Below are positions 18,258-27,951 of a stretch of DNA of 64,000 nt, one piece after another. Below the pieces are notes generated by a model. That model ran no database searches, was not told where the DNA came from, and was given only the letters and a program-made list of their open reading frames with translations. The position numbers and the translations under genes are program-made. The stretch is from Rhodospirillaceae bacterium (GTDB taxonomy: Bacteria > Pseudomonadota > Alphaproteobacteria > Rhodospirillales > Casp-alpha2): NCBI GenBank assembly GCA_016845145.1, contig JAERTE010000073.1, positions 1 to 64,000 of the forward strand. The letters run 5' to 3'. Every line of letters begins with the position of its first letter. The first letter of the stretch is position 1.

Positions 18258-18451
18258 CGCCCTTGACCTTCCAAAGAATACTGACACGTCAAGGAATGGC
18301 CAAATTTAGCCTGGTTTGCAATGGCAATAATGGATATGCGCGGCGATGCACTAGGCACGCACTGCATTGCTGCTGGCCAGCGAGAAGATAAAGCCGGAGA
18401 GATAAGGTGCTCGGGGGTTGAGGCTGCGGCGGTTTTGCGGCATCAAGCGGG

Positions 18452-19735
18452 ATGCCCGAAGAAAACAGACACCATGCCCTTGAAATCCTGCAACAAGTCT
18501 TGCGTGGGCGTCAGCCCCTGGACGTAGCGATTTCCGCGCATACCGCGTTGGCGCGAACAGACGGTCCCAGTCAGGCTTTCGCCCGACGGCTGGTAACGAC
18601 AACCATACGCCGCCTCGGACAGATCGACGATGTTATCTCGCAAAGCCTGGACCGCCCATTGCCCACAAAGGCGCGAACGGCGCATGACATTCTGCGGCTC
18701 GGCGCCGCGCAAATCCTGTTCATGGAGATCCCCGATCATGCGGCGGTCGATACGTCCGTGCGGTTGTTCAAGGCTGTCGGTGATGGCGGTTTCGCCAAAC
18801 TCATCAACGCCGTTCTGCGACGCCTGACCCGTGAAGGTGCTGCGTGGATCGGCGATCAAGACGCCGCACGCCTCAACACACCGGACTGGCTTTGGCATTC
18901 CTGGTCCACGACCTATGGCGAGGAAACCTGCAGGCGCATTGCCGAAGCCCATCTGGTCGCGCCGCCGCTGGATATCTCGGTCAAAACCGACCCTCATGAT
19001 TGGGCCGCCAAATTAGGGGGCGAGGTCTTGCCCGGCGGCAGCGTGCGCCTGCATCAGCCAGATGCGGTTTCGGCATTGCCGGGATACGATGAAGGTGCTT
19101 GGTGGGTACAAGATGCAGCGGCGAAGCTCATCTCAGGCTTGATTGGCGACGTTAAGGGCAAACGGGTCATCGACCTTTGTGCCGCACCGGGCGGCAAAAC
19201 AGCCGGCCTCATCAACTCAGGTGCCTTTGTCACCGCCGTCGACCGCTCGTCCAGTCGCCTGAAACGCCTACACGTGAATATGAAAAGATTGAATTTCGAC
19301 CCCCAGATCGTTGAGGCGGATGCCGCGCTCTGGCGACCATCGGAACCCGCCGACGCCGTACTACTGGATGCGCCGTGCAGCGCAACAGGAACGCTTCGTC
19401 GCCATCCCGACGTCGCCTATGGCAAGTCCGAAGCAGATATTGCAAAACTCGCGGCATTGCAGACGCGTTTACTCGGGGCCGCCAGTGAAATGGTTAAGCC
19501 CGGAGGGGTTATCGTTTACGTAACTTGCTCCCTGCAAGACGCTGAAGGACCGGATGTTTGTGAAACCGCAAGTCATGCGATTCCATCATTGATCCAGCAA
19601 CCGTGGGAATCGGGAGATATTGCCCTGGACGACAGCGTATTGACTTCGAGCGGAGCATTTCGCTCATTGCCCTGTCACTTGATCGAGCTCGGAGGAATGG
19701 ACGGGTTTTTCGCCCGGCGCTTTGTCCGCTCTTGA
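18452..19735 (+). CDS. rsmB: 16S rRNA m5C methyltransferase, RsmB/NOP family
   Basis: A 427-residue protein with an N-terminal NusB-like helical domain (about 1-140, with DHAAVDTSVRLFK near 93) and a C-terminal SAM-dependent methyltransferase. The SAM loop DLCAAPGGKT is near 240, the DAPCSATGT motif IV near 306 and the second catalytic cysteine in TCSL near 357. It would methylate a cytosine in 16S rRNA (C967 in E. coli). The SDHAF4-rsmB-heparinase neighbourhood is common in this class. The 194 bases upstream of the ATG contain nothing I can assign. Confidence 0.94.
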   Translation: MPEENRHHALEILQQVLRGRQPLDVAISAHTALARTDGPSQAFARRLVTTTIRRLGQIDDVISQSLDRPLPTKARTAHDILRLGAAQILFMEIPDHAAVDTSVRLFKAVGDGGFAKLINAVLRRLTREGAAWIGDQDAARLNTPDWLWHSWSTTYGEETCRRIAEAHLVAPPLDISVKTDPHDWAAKLGGEVLPGGSVRLHQPDAVSALPGYDEGAWWVQDAAAKLISGLIGDVKGKRVIDLCAAPGGKTAGLINSGAFVTAVDRSSSRLKRLHVNMKRLNFDPQIVEADAALWRPSEPADAVLLDAPCSATGTLRRHPDVAYGKSEADIAKLAALQTRLLGAASEMVKPGGVIVYVTCSLQDAEGPDVCETASHAIPSLIQQPWESGDIALDDSVLTSSGAFRSLPCHLIELGGMDGFFARRFVRS

Positions 19736-19821
19736 ACGGCGCTGATTGCGAGAATGCTTCAGACATCCCATAGGGCGCTAGGTTCGGACAAGCATCGTAT
19801 CAAAATGCTTGGTAACACACT

Positions 19822-19962
19822 ATGAGTGCGTTGGAGGATGCCTTTCGTTGTTTCATGGACAGTGATATCGAAGTATTGGTTGTGGAATATACTATCTTGC
19901 TGAGGGACGGTCGGAATCTGGTCCTCAAGCACGATTACAGAAACGCTTTCGAGCTGGATTAA
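19822..19962 (+). CDS. Possible 46-residue small protein upstream of the heparinase-like gene
   Basis: An ATG at 19822 opens 46 codons ending TAA at 19960-19962, four bases before the next gene's ATG. The product is acidic and mixed hydrophobic (MSALEDAFRCFMDSDIE...), with an amphipathic IEVLVVEYTILL stretch; it looks protein-like but matches no family I know. There is no clear ribosome site. Tight spacing suggests translational coupling. It may be chance. Confidence 0.35.
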   Translation: MSALEDAFRCFMDSDIEVLVVEYTILLRDGRNLVLKHDYRNAFELD

Positions 19963-19966
19963 CGAA

Positions 19967-21478
19967 ATGCTCCAAGGCCTACGCTCCAAGCTGTATGGGA
20001 GCCGCTTGTATGATCTGTCTCTCGGCAGTCGATCCGCGTCGCCGCCCGCATGCCCGCCTTTGCTTTCGGCCAAACAGATCACGTCGGATGTGGAAGAAAG
20101 CGATTTCCATTGGTTGGGCGCTCTCAGTGACCCCGGCGATCCACTAGATGTTACCGAAGCAAGAAAACGCCTGTTCGCTTGGTGGAACGTCAATTGGCGC
20201 TGGCGACCCGACACTTGGCGCGCCGACTTGGTTGGGGACCGGCTTACCCACTCATTGGTTCATTTTGATGTTCTCTGCGCTGATGCACCCGACCAATTCA
20301 AAACCAAACTTGAAGCGTCATTGGATCGTCAGGCTCGACACTTGTTCCGCATCCCGTTGCCGCCGCGCGATCAAGCCAATGCCTTCAAGATATGGCGCGG
20401 CCGGATTTTCACGGCCCTGTACTTGCCCAAGTTTCGCCCGCGGCTCCCCGGCGCAATTGCTGAAATGGTCGAGGGGGTTCCCGAACATATTTTCCCTGAT
20501 GGCGGACACTTTTCGCGCTCCCCACAAATGCACCTCGAGTGCCTAGCGACCCTGGTTCACATTCGCACAACGCTGGAGACAGTCCGCGCCGAGGTGCCGG
20601 AGGTTTTGCAGGGTGCTGTCGACCGAATGACACCAATGTTGCGCTCGTTCCTGCATGGCGACGGAAGGCTGGCCGCGTTTAATGCCAGTGATGGCGGTGA
20701 CTCCGACACCATTTCGCGGATTCTTGAAATGACGAGAAGTCGAGCCAAACCAACGTCCAGCGCCCCGCACACCGGTTTTCATCGGCTCAGCGCGCAACGG
20801 ACCTTGATTTTGTTTGAGTCCGGAGCCCCAGCCATTTCAGCCCCACTGGTGAATGGACATGCCGGCACTTTGTCGTTTGAAATGAGTGTCGGGCCGCACC
20901 GAATGATCGTCAATTGCGGCAGCGTGCACCGAGATGAAAATAGTGCGCTCTGTGAAGCCCTACGTGCGACGGCGGCGCATTCCACATTGACAATCACCGA
21001 CGTCCATTCTTCGGACATTGAGCCAGGGGGCGGGTTTGGAAACAGGCGGGTGTACAATGTCACCGCGCGGCGCCGCGAACAGGACCGGAATGTTTTGGTT
21101 GAGGCTGCGCACGATGGATATGTAATGCCCTATGGCATAACTCACCGTCGCTCGCTGTATCTGGCGCGCGATGGCCTCGACTTGAGAGGCGAGGACATTC
21201 TGGATGCCGCGTCCGGCACGGGCCGAACCTTTGATCTCCGCTTCCATCTCCATCCCACTGTAAACGCCTCGCTCGCGGCAGGCGGTCGTTCGGCTCTGTT
21301 GCGCTTGCCCACAGGGCGTGGTTGGCGGCTCACCGTTTCCGACGGCGTGCTCGCGATGGAGGAGAGTATTTATGCGGGTGAGGCTGGCGCGGCGCGCCCA
21401 ACGTCACAAATTGTCATTCGTGGCCGTCATGCGCGGCGTCAGACAATCGTCAAATGGCGATTGGCGCGGGAGGGTTAG
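19967..21478 (+). CDS. Heparinase II/III-family protein
   Basis: A 503-residue protein with a toroid-like helical N-terminal half (WWNVNWRWRPDTWRADLVGDRL near 68-89, PDGGHFSRSPQMHLECL near 178-194) and a beta-rich C-terminal half (VNGHAGTLSFEMSVGPHRMIVNCGS near 298-322, then a YGITHRRSLYL segment). The arrangement is that of heparinase II/III-like polysaccharide lyases, which cleave uronic-acid glycans by beta-elimination. In chromosomes of this class one such gene often follows rsmB; its substrate is unknown. No signal peptide is visible. Its stop overlaps the stop of the convergent dehydrogenase gene. Confidence 0.87.
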   Translation: MLQGLRSKLYGSRLYDLSLGSRSASPPACPPLLSAKQITSDVEESDFHWLGALSDPGDPLDVTEARKRLFAWWNVNWRWRPDTWRADLVGDRLTHSLVHFDVLCADAPDQFKTKLEASLDRQARHLFRIPLPPRDQANAFKIWRGRIFTALYLPKFRPRLPGAIAEMVEGVPEHIFPDGGHFSRSPQMHLECLATLVHIRTTLETVRAEVPEVLQGAVDRMTPMLRSFLHGDGRLAAFNASDGGDSDTISRILEMTRSRAKPTSSAPHTGFHRLSAQRTLILFESGAPAISAPLVNGHAGTLSFEMSVGPHRMIVNCGSVHRDENSALCEALRATAAHSTLTITDVHSSDIEPGGGFGNRRVYNVTARRREQDRNVLVEAAHDGYVMPYGITHRRSLYLARDGLDLRGEDILDAASGTGRTFDLRFHLHPTVNASLAAGGRSALLRLPTGRGWRLTVSDGVLAMEESIYAGEAGAARPTSQIVIRGRHARRQTIVKWRLAREG

Positions 21479-22755
21479 AGCCGCCAGTACTGAACGTCGG
21501 TGTCGACTTGGTTTTCCCGCCAGATTCCCTTTAAGTCGGCCAAAAGCCCATCCTTCTCCAACAATGCACCAACCTGCTCAATCGACCAAGACTGGAACGT
21601 ATCGTGCGCGACCGCGCCGATGACGGCGTCGTATTTTCCTCCCGCGTGCGGATCAGCCATCAACTCAAATCCATAAAGGGCTTGCGCCTCTGTCCTATCG
21701 GCGATTGGGTCATGTACATCCACCGCATGCCCTTGATCGCGCAATGCCCGAACCATCTCAACGACTTTGGAATTCCGGAGATCTGGAACATTCTCTTTAA
21801 AAGTCAATCCCAACACCAAAATCCGAGAGCGTGGTTTCAGACGCCGGCCAACTTGATCGGCGACGAACCGCGCCATACCGTCGTTAATTCTCCGCCCCGC
21901 CAAAACCACTTCCGGTTCGTGCCCGACCGCGCTCGCCGCATGAGCCAAGTAGTACGGGTCGACACCAATGCAGTGCCCGCCGACAAGGCCGGGACGAAAA
22001 TCCAAAAAATTCCACTTTGTCCGTGCGGCCGCGAGCACATCTTGCGTATCAATACCCATTCGCTGGAAAATCATCGTCACTTCGTTGATGAAGGCGATGT
22101 TGATGTCGCGTTGGGCATTTTCAATGACCTTGGCCGCCTCTGCGGCGCGGATATTGGGCGCGACGTGAACGCCCGCATCGACCACGTCACCGTAAATTTC
22201 GGCCAATAATTGGGCGACCTCCGGGTTCTGTCCGGCCACCACCTTGATGATCTTTTCAACGGTGTGCGTCTGGTCACCGGGATTGATCCGCTCCGGCGAG
22301 TAACCCAAGAAGAAATCAGTACCGCACTTCAAACCCGACGCGCGCTCCAACTCAACGCCACAAACATCCTCAGTCACTCCAGGGTAAACCGTGCTCTCAA
22401 AGACAACCACGGTTCCGCTTCTCATCACCTTTCCAACTTCCTGGCTGGCAGCACGAAGTGCTGACAAATCCGGGCGGTTAGAGGCATCGATAGGTGTTGG
22501 CACGGTAATGATGAATAAGTTGCAATCGCTCATATCTCCGGAATCAACCGTGACATTCAGATCCGAAGACCGCAGTACCGCCGATGGGATCTCTCCGGTC
22601 CGATCCTTATTTTCCCGCAGCTCTGAAATCCTACGGTCATCGGAATCATATCCAAGAATGGGAAAGTGCCGTGCCATAGCAAGCGCCAAGGGCAGTCCAA
22701 CGTAGCCAAGACCGACAACCGCGATTTTGGCGTTCGATGGTTCCAGGAATGTCAT
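21475..22755 (-). CDS. Nucleotide-sugar dehydrogenase (TviB/WbpO-like UDP-HexNAc 6-dehydrogenase)
   Basis: A 426-residue enzyme of the UDP-glucose/UDP-ManNAc dehydrogenase family. It would oxidise C6 of a UDP-sugar to the uronic acid in two NAD-dependent steps. The Rossmann motif VVGLGYVGLPLA is at 13-24, the ITVPTPID segment near 83, ESTVYPG near 119, and the thioester Cys near 262 in GGHCIGVDPYYL. The C-terminal domain has GLTFKENVPDLRNSK. The PYYL variant and overall pattern fit the TviB/WbpO group that makes GalNAcA-type sugars, though exact substrate is uncertain. It is divergent from the O-antigen ligase gene across 208 bases. Confidence 0.92.
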   Translation of the reverse strand: MTFLEPSNAKIAVVGLGYVGLPLALAMARHFPILGYDSDDRRISELRENKDRTGEIPSAVLRSSDLNVTVDSGDMSDCNLFIITVPTPIDASNRPDLSALRAASQEVGKVMRSGTVVVFESTVYPGVTEDVCGVELERASGLKCGTDFFLGYSPERINPGDQTHTVEKIIKVVAGQNPEVAQLLAEIYGDVVDAGVHVAPNIRAAEAAKVIENAQRDINIAFINEVTMIFQRMGIDTQDVLAAARTKWNFLDFRPGLVGGHCIGVDPYYLAHAASAVGHEPEVVLAGRRINDGMARFVADQVGRRLKPRSRILVLGLTFKENVPDLRNSKVVEMVRALRDQGHAVDVHDPIADRTEAQALYGFELMADPHAGGKYDAVIGAVAHDTFQSWSIEQVGALLEKDGLLADLKGIWRENQVDTDVQYWRL

Positions 22756-22963
22756 GCGAAAACTCTAAGTTTGTTCGGCACCAATGCGCCTTGTCGGATA
22801 CGTTTGATAGGCTGGGACTTGAATGTCAACGCTCACGTCGTGCAAATTCCGGTTCTCATTGCCAATGTCGCCTCCGCCATGTCGCAAAGGAAAGAGTCAC
22901 AGTTCATTGAGCTTGCGTTGGCGAAATAACGGGAGTAATCGAAACCGATAATAAAACAACAAG

Positions 22964-24220
22964 GTGTGTAGCTTGTCCTTCAATCGCCACAAGTTCTTTT
23001 CCACGGCATTCGCCATATTGATTGGGGCGGCGATTCCGATGGTTTTATTGGGGCGGGCGGTTTTCGCCATTGCCGTCCTATTGGCATTCGTGGCGTTAAT
23101 AGTCAGTGATCTGCGGCCTTCTGCATGGCGGGAACTGAAACAACAGGCCCGCAGTCTGATTGGAGTTCTCATATTCCTGACCCTTGGTCTATGGACAGTC
23201 AGTGCCTTGGGATCTAATTTCCCAATGCGATCCCTCGAAGCAACACTGCGCACCGGTATGTTTATCGCCATCGGCACGATGATATATGCGGGCCTTCGGG
23301 ACGATCCGAAGTTGCTCGATCTTAGTTTACGCGCTTTCATTGGCACTTCTTTCGTATGCCTAATCATCGCCGTATTGGAATCGACGGCCTTGCCACAACT
23401 CTATTGGGCACTGCGCCTAAAGGGCTGGATGTCGTATCCGCTCAAAACTGCCCTCAAAGGTTTCTCCTCTCTCGCCGTAATCTCCATTCCGCTCTTAGGG
23501 TACGCTGCTTGGCGAACCTGCGGATACTGGCGGCATGCGGCGATTCTCACCATCATAGCATCGGCGTTCCTGATTTGGGACACGTCCAACAGAGCAGCCA
23601 TTGCAGGGTTTCTAGCCATGTCCGTTGCCTTGACTGGCTCGATGTTTTTTGGGCGCGGACAGCGCAAATATGTCCTGGTTTCGGCACTGTGTACGGCTGT
23701 TCTCGTTGCCGGCGTATTTGTCTGGCTGAACATGTCCCGCGGATTTCTTTCCGAAGTCGCACCTCCCGCGGATCGGCTTTTTCCTGTTTGGTTGGTCGAT
23801 TTTGAAAGACAAACCATCTGGGAGCACACCCTCAAGATCGCAGATCAAGCTCCGTGGTTCGGCATTGGCGCCAACACCATCAATTTCACCCCCGGCGCCA
23901 ACGCCCCGTTACCCGGCAATGAGCAATTGCACATCATTCCCGCCCATCCGCACAATTGGGTGATGGAAATTTTGGCAGAGACTGGGATTTTGGGATTATC
24001 CGCATTATTAACCACGGTCATTTCGCTGGCTTTCCATCTGCTACGGCGATTCCGAACCTCCCAGTCCGTGGGAATATTTTGCGCCATCGCCATCCTAATC
24101 GGCTACTCGGTTTCTGGACTTTTCAACTTCTCCTATTGGTCCGCCTGGTGGCAAGTTAGTTTCTTGATTGGTATATCCATGTGCCTGGCTCGGCACGAGG
24201 AACCGGCGGTTCGAGATTGA
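22964..24220 (+). CDS. O-antigen ligase / polymerase-like membrane protein
   Basis: A 418-residue protein with about ten hydrophobic segments and one large periplasmic loop around residues 255-330. That loop contains the family-type motif PAHPHNWVMEILAETGILG (His-Asn within an HPHN pattern), typical of the Wzy_C/WaaL group. It would join or polymerise lipid-linked glycan on the periplasmic side of the inner membrane. Ligase and polymerase cannot be told apart by sequence. The GTG at 22964 is assigned; a TTG nine bases later is an equally possible start. It is the only such protein in the window. Confidence 0.82.
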   Translation: MCSLSFNRHKFFSTAFAILIGAAIPMVLLGRAVFAIAVLLAFVALIVSDLRPSAWRELKQQARSLIGVLIFLTLGLWTVSALGSNFPMRSLEATLRTGMFIAIGTMIYAGLRDDPKLLDLSLRAFIGTSFVCLIIAVLESTALPQLYWALRLKGWMSYPLKTALKGFSSLAVISIPLLGYAAWRTCGYWRHAAILTIIASAFLIWDTSNRAAIAGFLAMSVALTGSMFFGRGQRKYVLVSALCTAVLVAGVFVWLNMSRGFLSEVAPPADRLFPVWLVDFERQTIWEHTLKIADQAPWFGIGANTINFTPGANAPLPGNEQLHIIPAHPHNWVMEILAETGILGLSALLTTVISLAFHLLRRFRTSQSVGIFCAIAILIGYSVSGLFNFSYWSAWWQVSFLIGISMCLARHEEPAVRD

Positions 24221-24326
24221 ACATCAAGCGAATGGCGTTGAACAACTTGGCATCGTTCACGGAGCCCGATGAGAGGCTTGGTCGAATGCGGAAGCAACCT
24301 GGGCTCCTATCTGGAAAAAGGCTTTC

Positions 24327-24343
24327 GACCGTTGAAAACGGTC
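24327..24343. other. Perfect hairpin downstream of the O-antigen ligase gene
   Basis: GACCGTT and AACGGTC form a 7-bp stem around GAA. It lies 107 bases after the ligase stop, in a 279-base gap before the next gene. No T run follows directly, so it is at best a weak terminator. The rest of the gap holds no convincing gene. Confidence 0.3.
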
Positions 24344-24499
24344 TGCGCCCACACTGTTTATTATTCCTTTGACCTTGATTAGAGTATTCCGATGCCAAAC
24401 GGTTTCTCAAACGCTTCCAAAGCGCTGTACCTGACCTCCGCCTATCGGCTGCCGACCCTGTTTCGGGCCGCAAAGCCCGCCGAGCGCTGATCCGACTCG

Positions 24500-26647
24500 A
24501 TGGCATCTAATCGCCTATTGCAACTGTTTCGCTTACCGCCCGCGGAGGCACTGGCGAAAGTGCGCGCTCACCTGCAGAAAAAATGGTCGGCGAGAGAAGT
24601 CCGCCGCCGCGACCGCCATACGCCCTCCTATACCGCCGATCTGCCGAAGGGCATGATCGCGCGTTACTTTCAAGTACCGGACATGGATGTTTTGGCTGTA
24701 TCGTCAAACATCTTGCGCCGCATCACGGATCTCTATCTTAACCACCATTTTGATGTGTTGGGATCGGGCTGGGTCTCTGTGCACCACGGGATGCGCTGCA
24801 ACGGACTCGAGGGTCAGCGCTACCAGTCTCCAAGTGACGGCCCCTCCCGAGAGGTCAACGACGCGAACCGTGAGGTTTCGAAATCCATCCGCACGGCGCT
24901 TTCACAGCAGTACGTCCCAATTGACTGGCATATAGATTTCAAGTCGGGTTATCGCTGGCGCGCCGACACCTGGTATCAGGATATTCCCTACGGCCACCAA
25001 CCCGGTGTCGACATCAAGGTCCCATGGGAGCTGGCGCGCATGCATCACCTGACGGCCCTGGCCCAGGCCTATGCCTTGGCCGCCAACGGGCACGAAGGGT
25101 TCCAGCGTCCGGAAATCTACCTCGCGGAAGCGCGCAATCAGATCCTTGACTTCATCGCCGGTAACCCAACGAGGTTCGGTGTCAATTGGCGCTGTACCAT
25201 GGACGTGGCAATCCGTGCCGCCAACTGGCTGGTGGCCTACGACCTTTTTCGGGCGGCAGGCGCCGAATTCGACGAAATGTTTGAGGGACACTTCAAGAGC
25301 GCGCTCCTCGATCATGGACGCCATATCATGGCGAATCTGGAATGGGACCCGCGCCATCGCGGCAACCACTATCTCGCCAATGTGGTCGGGCTGTTGTTCA
25401 TCGCCGCCTATGTGCCCAGCGATGAGCAATCCGATGGCTGGCTCACTTTCGCCTGTCAGGAACTAAGCCAGGAGGTCCAATATCAATTTCACGAGGACGG
25501 CAGCAATTTCGAGGCCTCCAGCGCTTATCACCGGCTTTCCACAGAAATGGCGCTTTACGGGACGGCACTTGCGCAAGCCGTCGTTGCGGAGCGCCGACAG
25601 CCGTTCGGCAACACCCATTTTCTCCGCTTGGCGGACGCCGCGCGGTTTTGCGCCGACACCATGAAACCGTCCGGTCGTGCGCTGCAAATTGGCGACAACG
25701 ATAGCGGCCGTTTTTTGAAACTGGCACCGAGTTTTCGTCTATTTTCCACGGCGGAGGCCAAAAGCGCCTATAGCAACCTTTCCGACTACCACGCCTTGAG
25801 CGACGATGCCGCGTACCCTCATGAAAACCATCTGGACTATCGCCATCTGCTTGGTGCTGCTTGCGGGTTTTTTGGTGATGGTCTTCTCGACGACCCACTT
25901 GTATCCGCCAATAGTGCCTCCGACTTGGAACGGGAAATCATGATCGGGTTAACTGTCGAACAGCCTCCCAACGCTTCCCCGACCCGAGCGGGGCAAATGG
26001 AAAGTACCGCGCAATTGCCGGCGCTCCCGACAGGACGGTGTCTCACCAACATAGAAATTCGAGTTCCCGGGTCCTCGCTGCGTAGCGGTCTGAGACTCAT
26101 AGCTTATAAAGACTTCGGGCTTTTTATAATCCGCTCTGAGCGGCTTTACCTCGCGGTCCGCTGCGGCCCCATCGGTTTGAACGGCAGGGGCGCGCACGCC
26201 CACAACGACCAGCTGGCCGTCGAACTCACGCTCGATGGCGAAGACTGGATTTCCGATCCGGGCAGTTATCTCTATACCGCAGCGCCTGCCCAACGTGACT
26301 CCTACCGCTCCGTCAAGGCGCACTTCGCGCCGCAGTTGGACGGCCGCGAGCCAGGCAACCTAAACTTGGGAATGTTTTATCTGGGCGACGAAGCAAAAGC
26401 CCGATGCGACGCCTTCACGCAAGACGGATTTCTTGGTCATCATTACGGCTTCGGCACCGCAACCTATCGCCAAGTCCGTCTCACTGAGAACGCCATCCAT
26501 GTGACTGATGTCTTGGCGGATGGCTCCGAGGCCGGGTTGCCGCTGCGTGTCCTGAACGGGCGCCAAGAGACTGTCCGCGCCCTACAACCGGCATTGGTTT
26601 TTTCCCCCGGATACGGCATTCGCATGAGCAACGGCTTGCCAGCGTGA
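24500..26647 (+). CDS. Heparinase II/III-family protein, large form (alginate lyase-like)
   Basis: A 715-residue protein. An N-terminal helical toroid region (about 130-400) contains YRWRADTWYQD near 155 and the conserved NHYLANVVGLLF near 292-303 and FHEDGSNFEASSAYHRLS near 335-352 blocks. The beta-sandwich C-terminal domain begins near 500, with GRGAHAHNDQLAVEL and WISDPGSYLYT near 565-598. This is the architecture of heparinase II/III-like lyases found in capsule and O-antigen loci, where they may trim or clear uronic-acid-containing glycan. No export signal is evident. An in-frame TGA only 12 bases before the ATG fixes the start. It lies between the ligase and the leftward biosynthesis genes. 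Confidence 0.87.
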   Translation: MASNRLLQLFRLPPAEALAKVRAHLQKKWSAREVRRRDRHTPSYTADLPKGMIARYFQVPDMDVLAVSSNILRRITDLYLNHHFDVLGSGWVSVHHGMRCNGLEGQRYQSPSDGPSREVNDANREVSKSIRTALSQQYVPIDWHIDFKSGYRWRADTWYQDIPYGHQPGVDIKVPWELARMHHLTALAQAYALAANGHEGFQRPEIYLAEARNQILDFIAGNPTRFGVNWRCTMDVAIRAANWLVAYDLFRAAGAEFDEMFEGHFKSALLDHGRHIMANLEWDPRHRGNHYLANVVGLLFIAAYVPSDEQSDGWLTFACQELSQEVQYQFHEDGSNFEASSAYHRLSTEMALYGTALAQAVVAERRQPFGNTHFLRLADAARFCADTMKPSGRALQIGDNDSGRFLKLAPSFRLFSTAEAKSAYSNLSDYHALSDDAAYPHENHLDYRHLLGAACGFFGDGLLDDPLVSANSASDLEREIMIGLTVEQPPNASPTRAGQMESTAQLPALPTGRCLTNIEIRVPGSSLRSGLRLIAYKDFGLFIIRSERLYLAVRCGPIGLNGRGAHAHNDQLAVELTLDGEDWISDPGSYLYTAAPAQRDSYRSVKAHFAPQLDGREPGNLNLGMFYLGDEAKARCDAFTQDGFLGHHYGFGTATYRQVRLTENAIHVTDVLADGSEAGLPLRVLNGRQETVRALQPALVFSPGYGIRMSNGLPA

Positions 26648-26799
26648 CGGATATATTGCTTCTAATCACACAATTATAAATCGAGCTTAAACGAAGCACC
26701 CGCCAGGAGATGCTTGCAAGAGAAACGCGTCGATCGCGAAAACGCCGCGCTCGAACCGGCTAATATTATGGCTCTATGGTTACACTTAGCTTGGTCTTG

Positions 26800-27942
26800 T
26801 TAAAAAATCGCCGTATCACCGTCGTAGGCTGTTACGTACCAGGATTTTTCATCTTGCAGAGGCGCATCCAGGTCTTTGTGCAGGCTTTTATAAAAAACCG
26901 GCCACGTCACCATTTTTCTTGAGTGGGGTCTATGCCGGGAAACGATGTGGTCGCGCACGGTGGCGGGCATGCCAACCAGTTCGAGAACATGGCAACCATC
27001 GGCACGACCTATCTCAAAGGCGGCGGTCAGCAGGTTATCAATTACAACCTCATTATCGCCGGCAACGAACAGATCAATTACTTTTAGTCGTTTCAGGCCG
27101 ATCTCGGGGGCGTCCTCGCGCATAATGGCGGCGTACCCGGCCAGTCCATCCGCGTCCCGGCTTACCAGCACCCGGGTCTGCACGGCCATGCGTTCTGTGC
27201 CGAAATGCCATCGCAGGCTTTCGGCCGACCGGCAGGCAAGCAGGCGATCGGCCTCATTGCGTTTTTTCTGCCAAAGGCCATCGAATTCGTCACCGATATC
27301 GGCTATCTGGAGGGTCCCAATGTCTTCAGAATGACCATGCGGGCGATGCCCGCCCAGAGTCATGGCGACGCTGGCAAATGGTGCGCCGGACAGGGCGGCG
27401 GCGGCGGCGAGTTCCGGCCTAAACCCCTTTTTCATCAGGCCCGCCCTCAAAAAATCCCGCGCATTCAATATCCAGTAGAGCACCTGATCGTAATCTGATT
27501 GTGGTACCGGCAAACCACCATAGCGCTCGAAAATACGGCCCGTTGGCTTGATCCCTGTCGTCACCAGCAACAGATCGGCATTTTCCTGATTGAAATAAGC
27601 ATCTGCCAGACGAGACGTTTCAGTCCGGTATTTTTTTCTCACTCCCCACTTGCTGGCGCCGGCAACGATAACCGGGCGACCACCATAATCATAAAGCAGA
27701 GGGATGTTGCCGAAGAAACCGACTATCTCGCCGCTGTCCTCCAATAGCCAGCCTTTGCTCGGAACAGGGCCATCGACAGCAAGCGCCGGGTTGTCGATCC
27801 AGAAGCGGCGCCAATGGTAGCGAATTTCATCGCGCCCTACCGGTATGGACAGACCTAGTTCCCGCAGCAGATCGGTTGCCGTTTCGCAGTCTTCATATTC
27901 GGCATTGCGCAGAGTGCATTGCTGGGAGGAGGTGTCGGCCAT
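26800..27942 (-). CDS. GNAT-like acyltransferase
   Basis: A 380-residue protein with a GNAT-type N-terminal half: RNAEYEDCETATDLLRELG near 12-30 and WLLEDSGEIVGFFGNIPLLY near 65-84. A second, weaker GNAT-like half follows (RVLVSRDADGLAGYAAIMRED near 253-273). Double-GNAT proteins of this size are common in polysaccharide loci and may acylate an amino sugar. The acceptor and acyl donor are unknown. It is the last gene of the long leftward run, 9 bases after the deacetylase gene, and its tail faces the heparinase-like gene. Confidence 0.75.
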   Translation of the reverse strand: MADTSSQQCTLRNAEYEDCETATDLLRELGLSIPVGRDEIRYHWRRFWIDNPALAVDGPVPSKGWLLEDSGEIVGFFGNIPLLYDYGGRPVIVAGASKWGVRKKYRTETSRLADAYFNQENADLLLVTTGIKPTGRIFERYGGLPVPQSDYDQVLYWILNARDFLRAGLMKKGFRPELAAAAALSGAPFASVAMTLGGHRPHGHSEDIGTLQIADIGDEFDGLWQKKRNEADRLLACRSAESLRWHFGTERMAVQTRVLVSRDADGLAGYAAIMREDAPEIGLKRLKVIDLFVAGDNEVVIDNLLTAAFEIGRADGCHVLELVGMPATVRDHIVSRHRPHSRKMVTWPVFYKSLHKDLDAPLQDEKSWYVTAYDGDTAIF

Positions 27943-27951
27943 GTTCGATAT

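Noticed and set aside
24392-24490. A 32-codon frame just before the large heparinase-like gene, in the same frame and ended by TGA
   Set aside because: No ribosome site and no similarity recognised. The downstream protein already has a normal N-terminus, so a broken extension is not needed.
24156-24506. A 116-codon minus-strand frame in the ligase-heparinase gap
   Set aside because: Arg/Ser/Pro-rich composition typical of random frames, overlaps the ligase end, and no motif or ribosome site.
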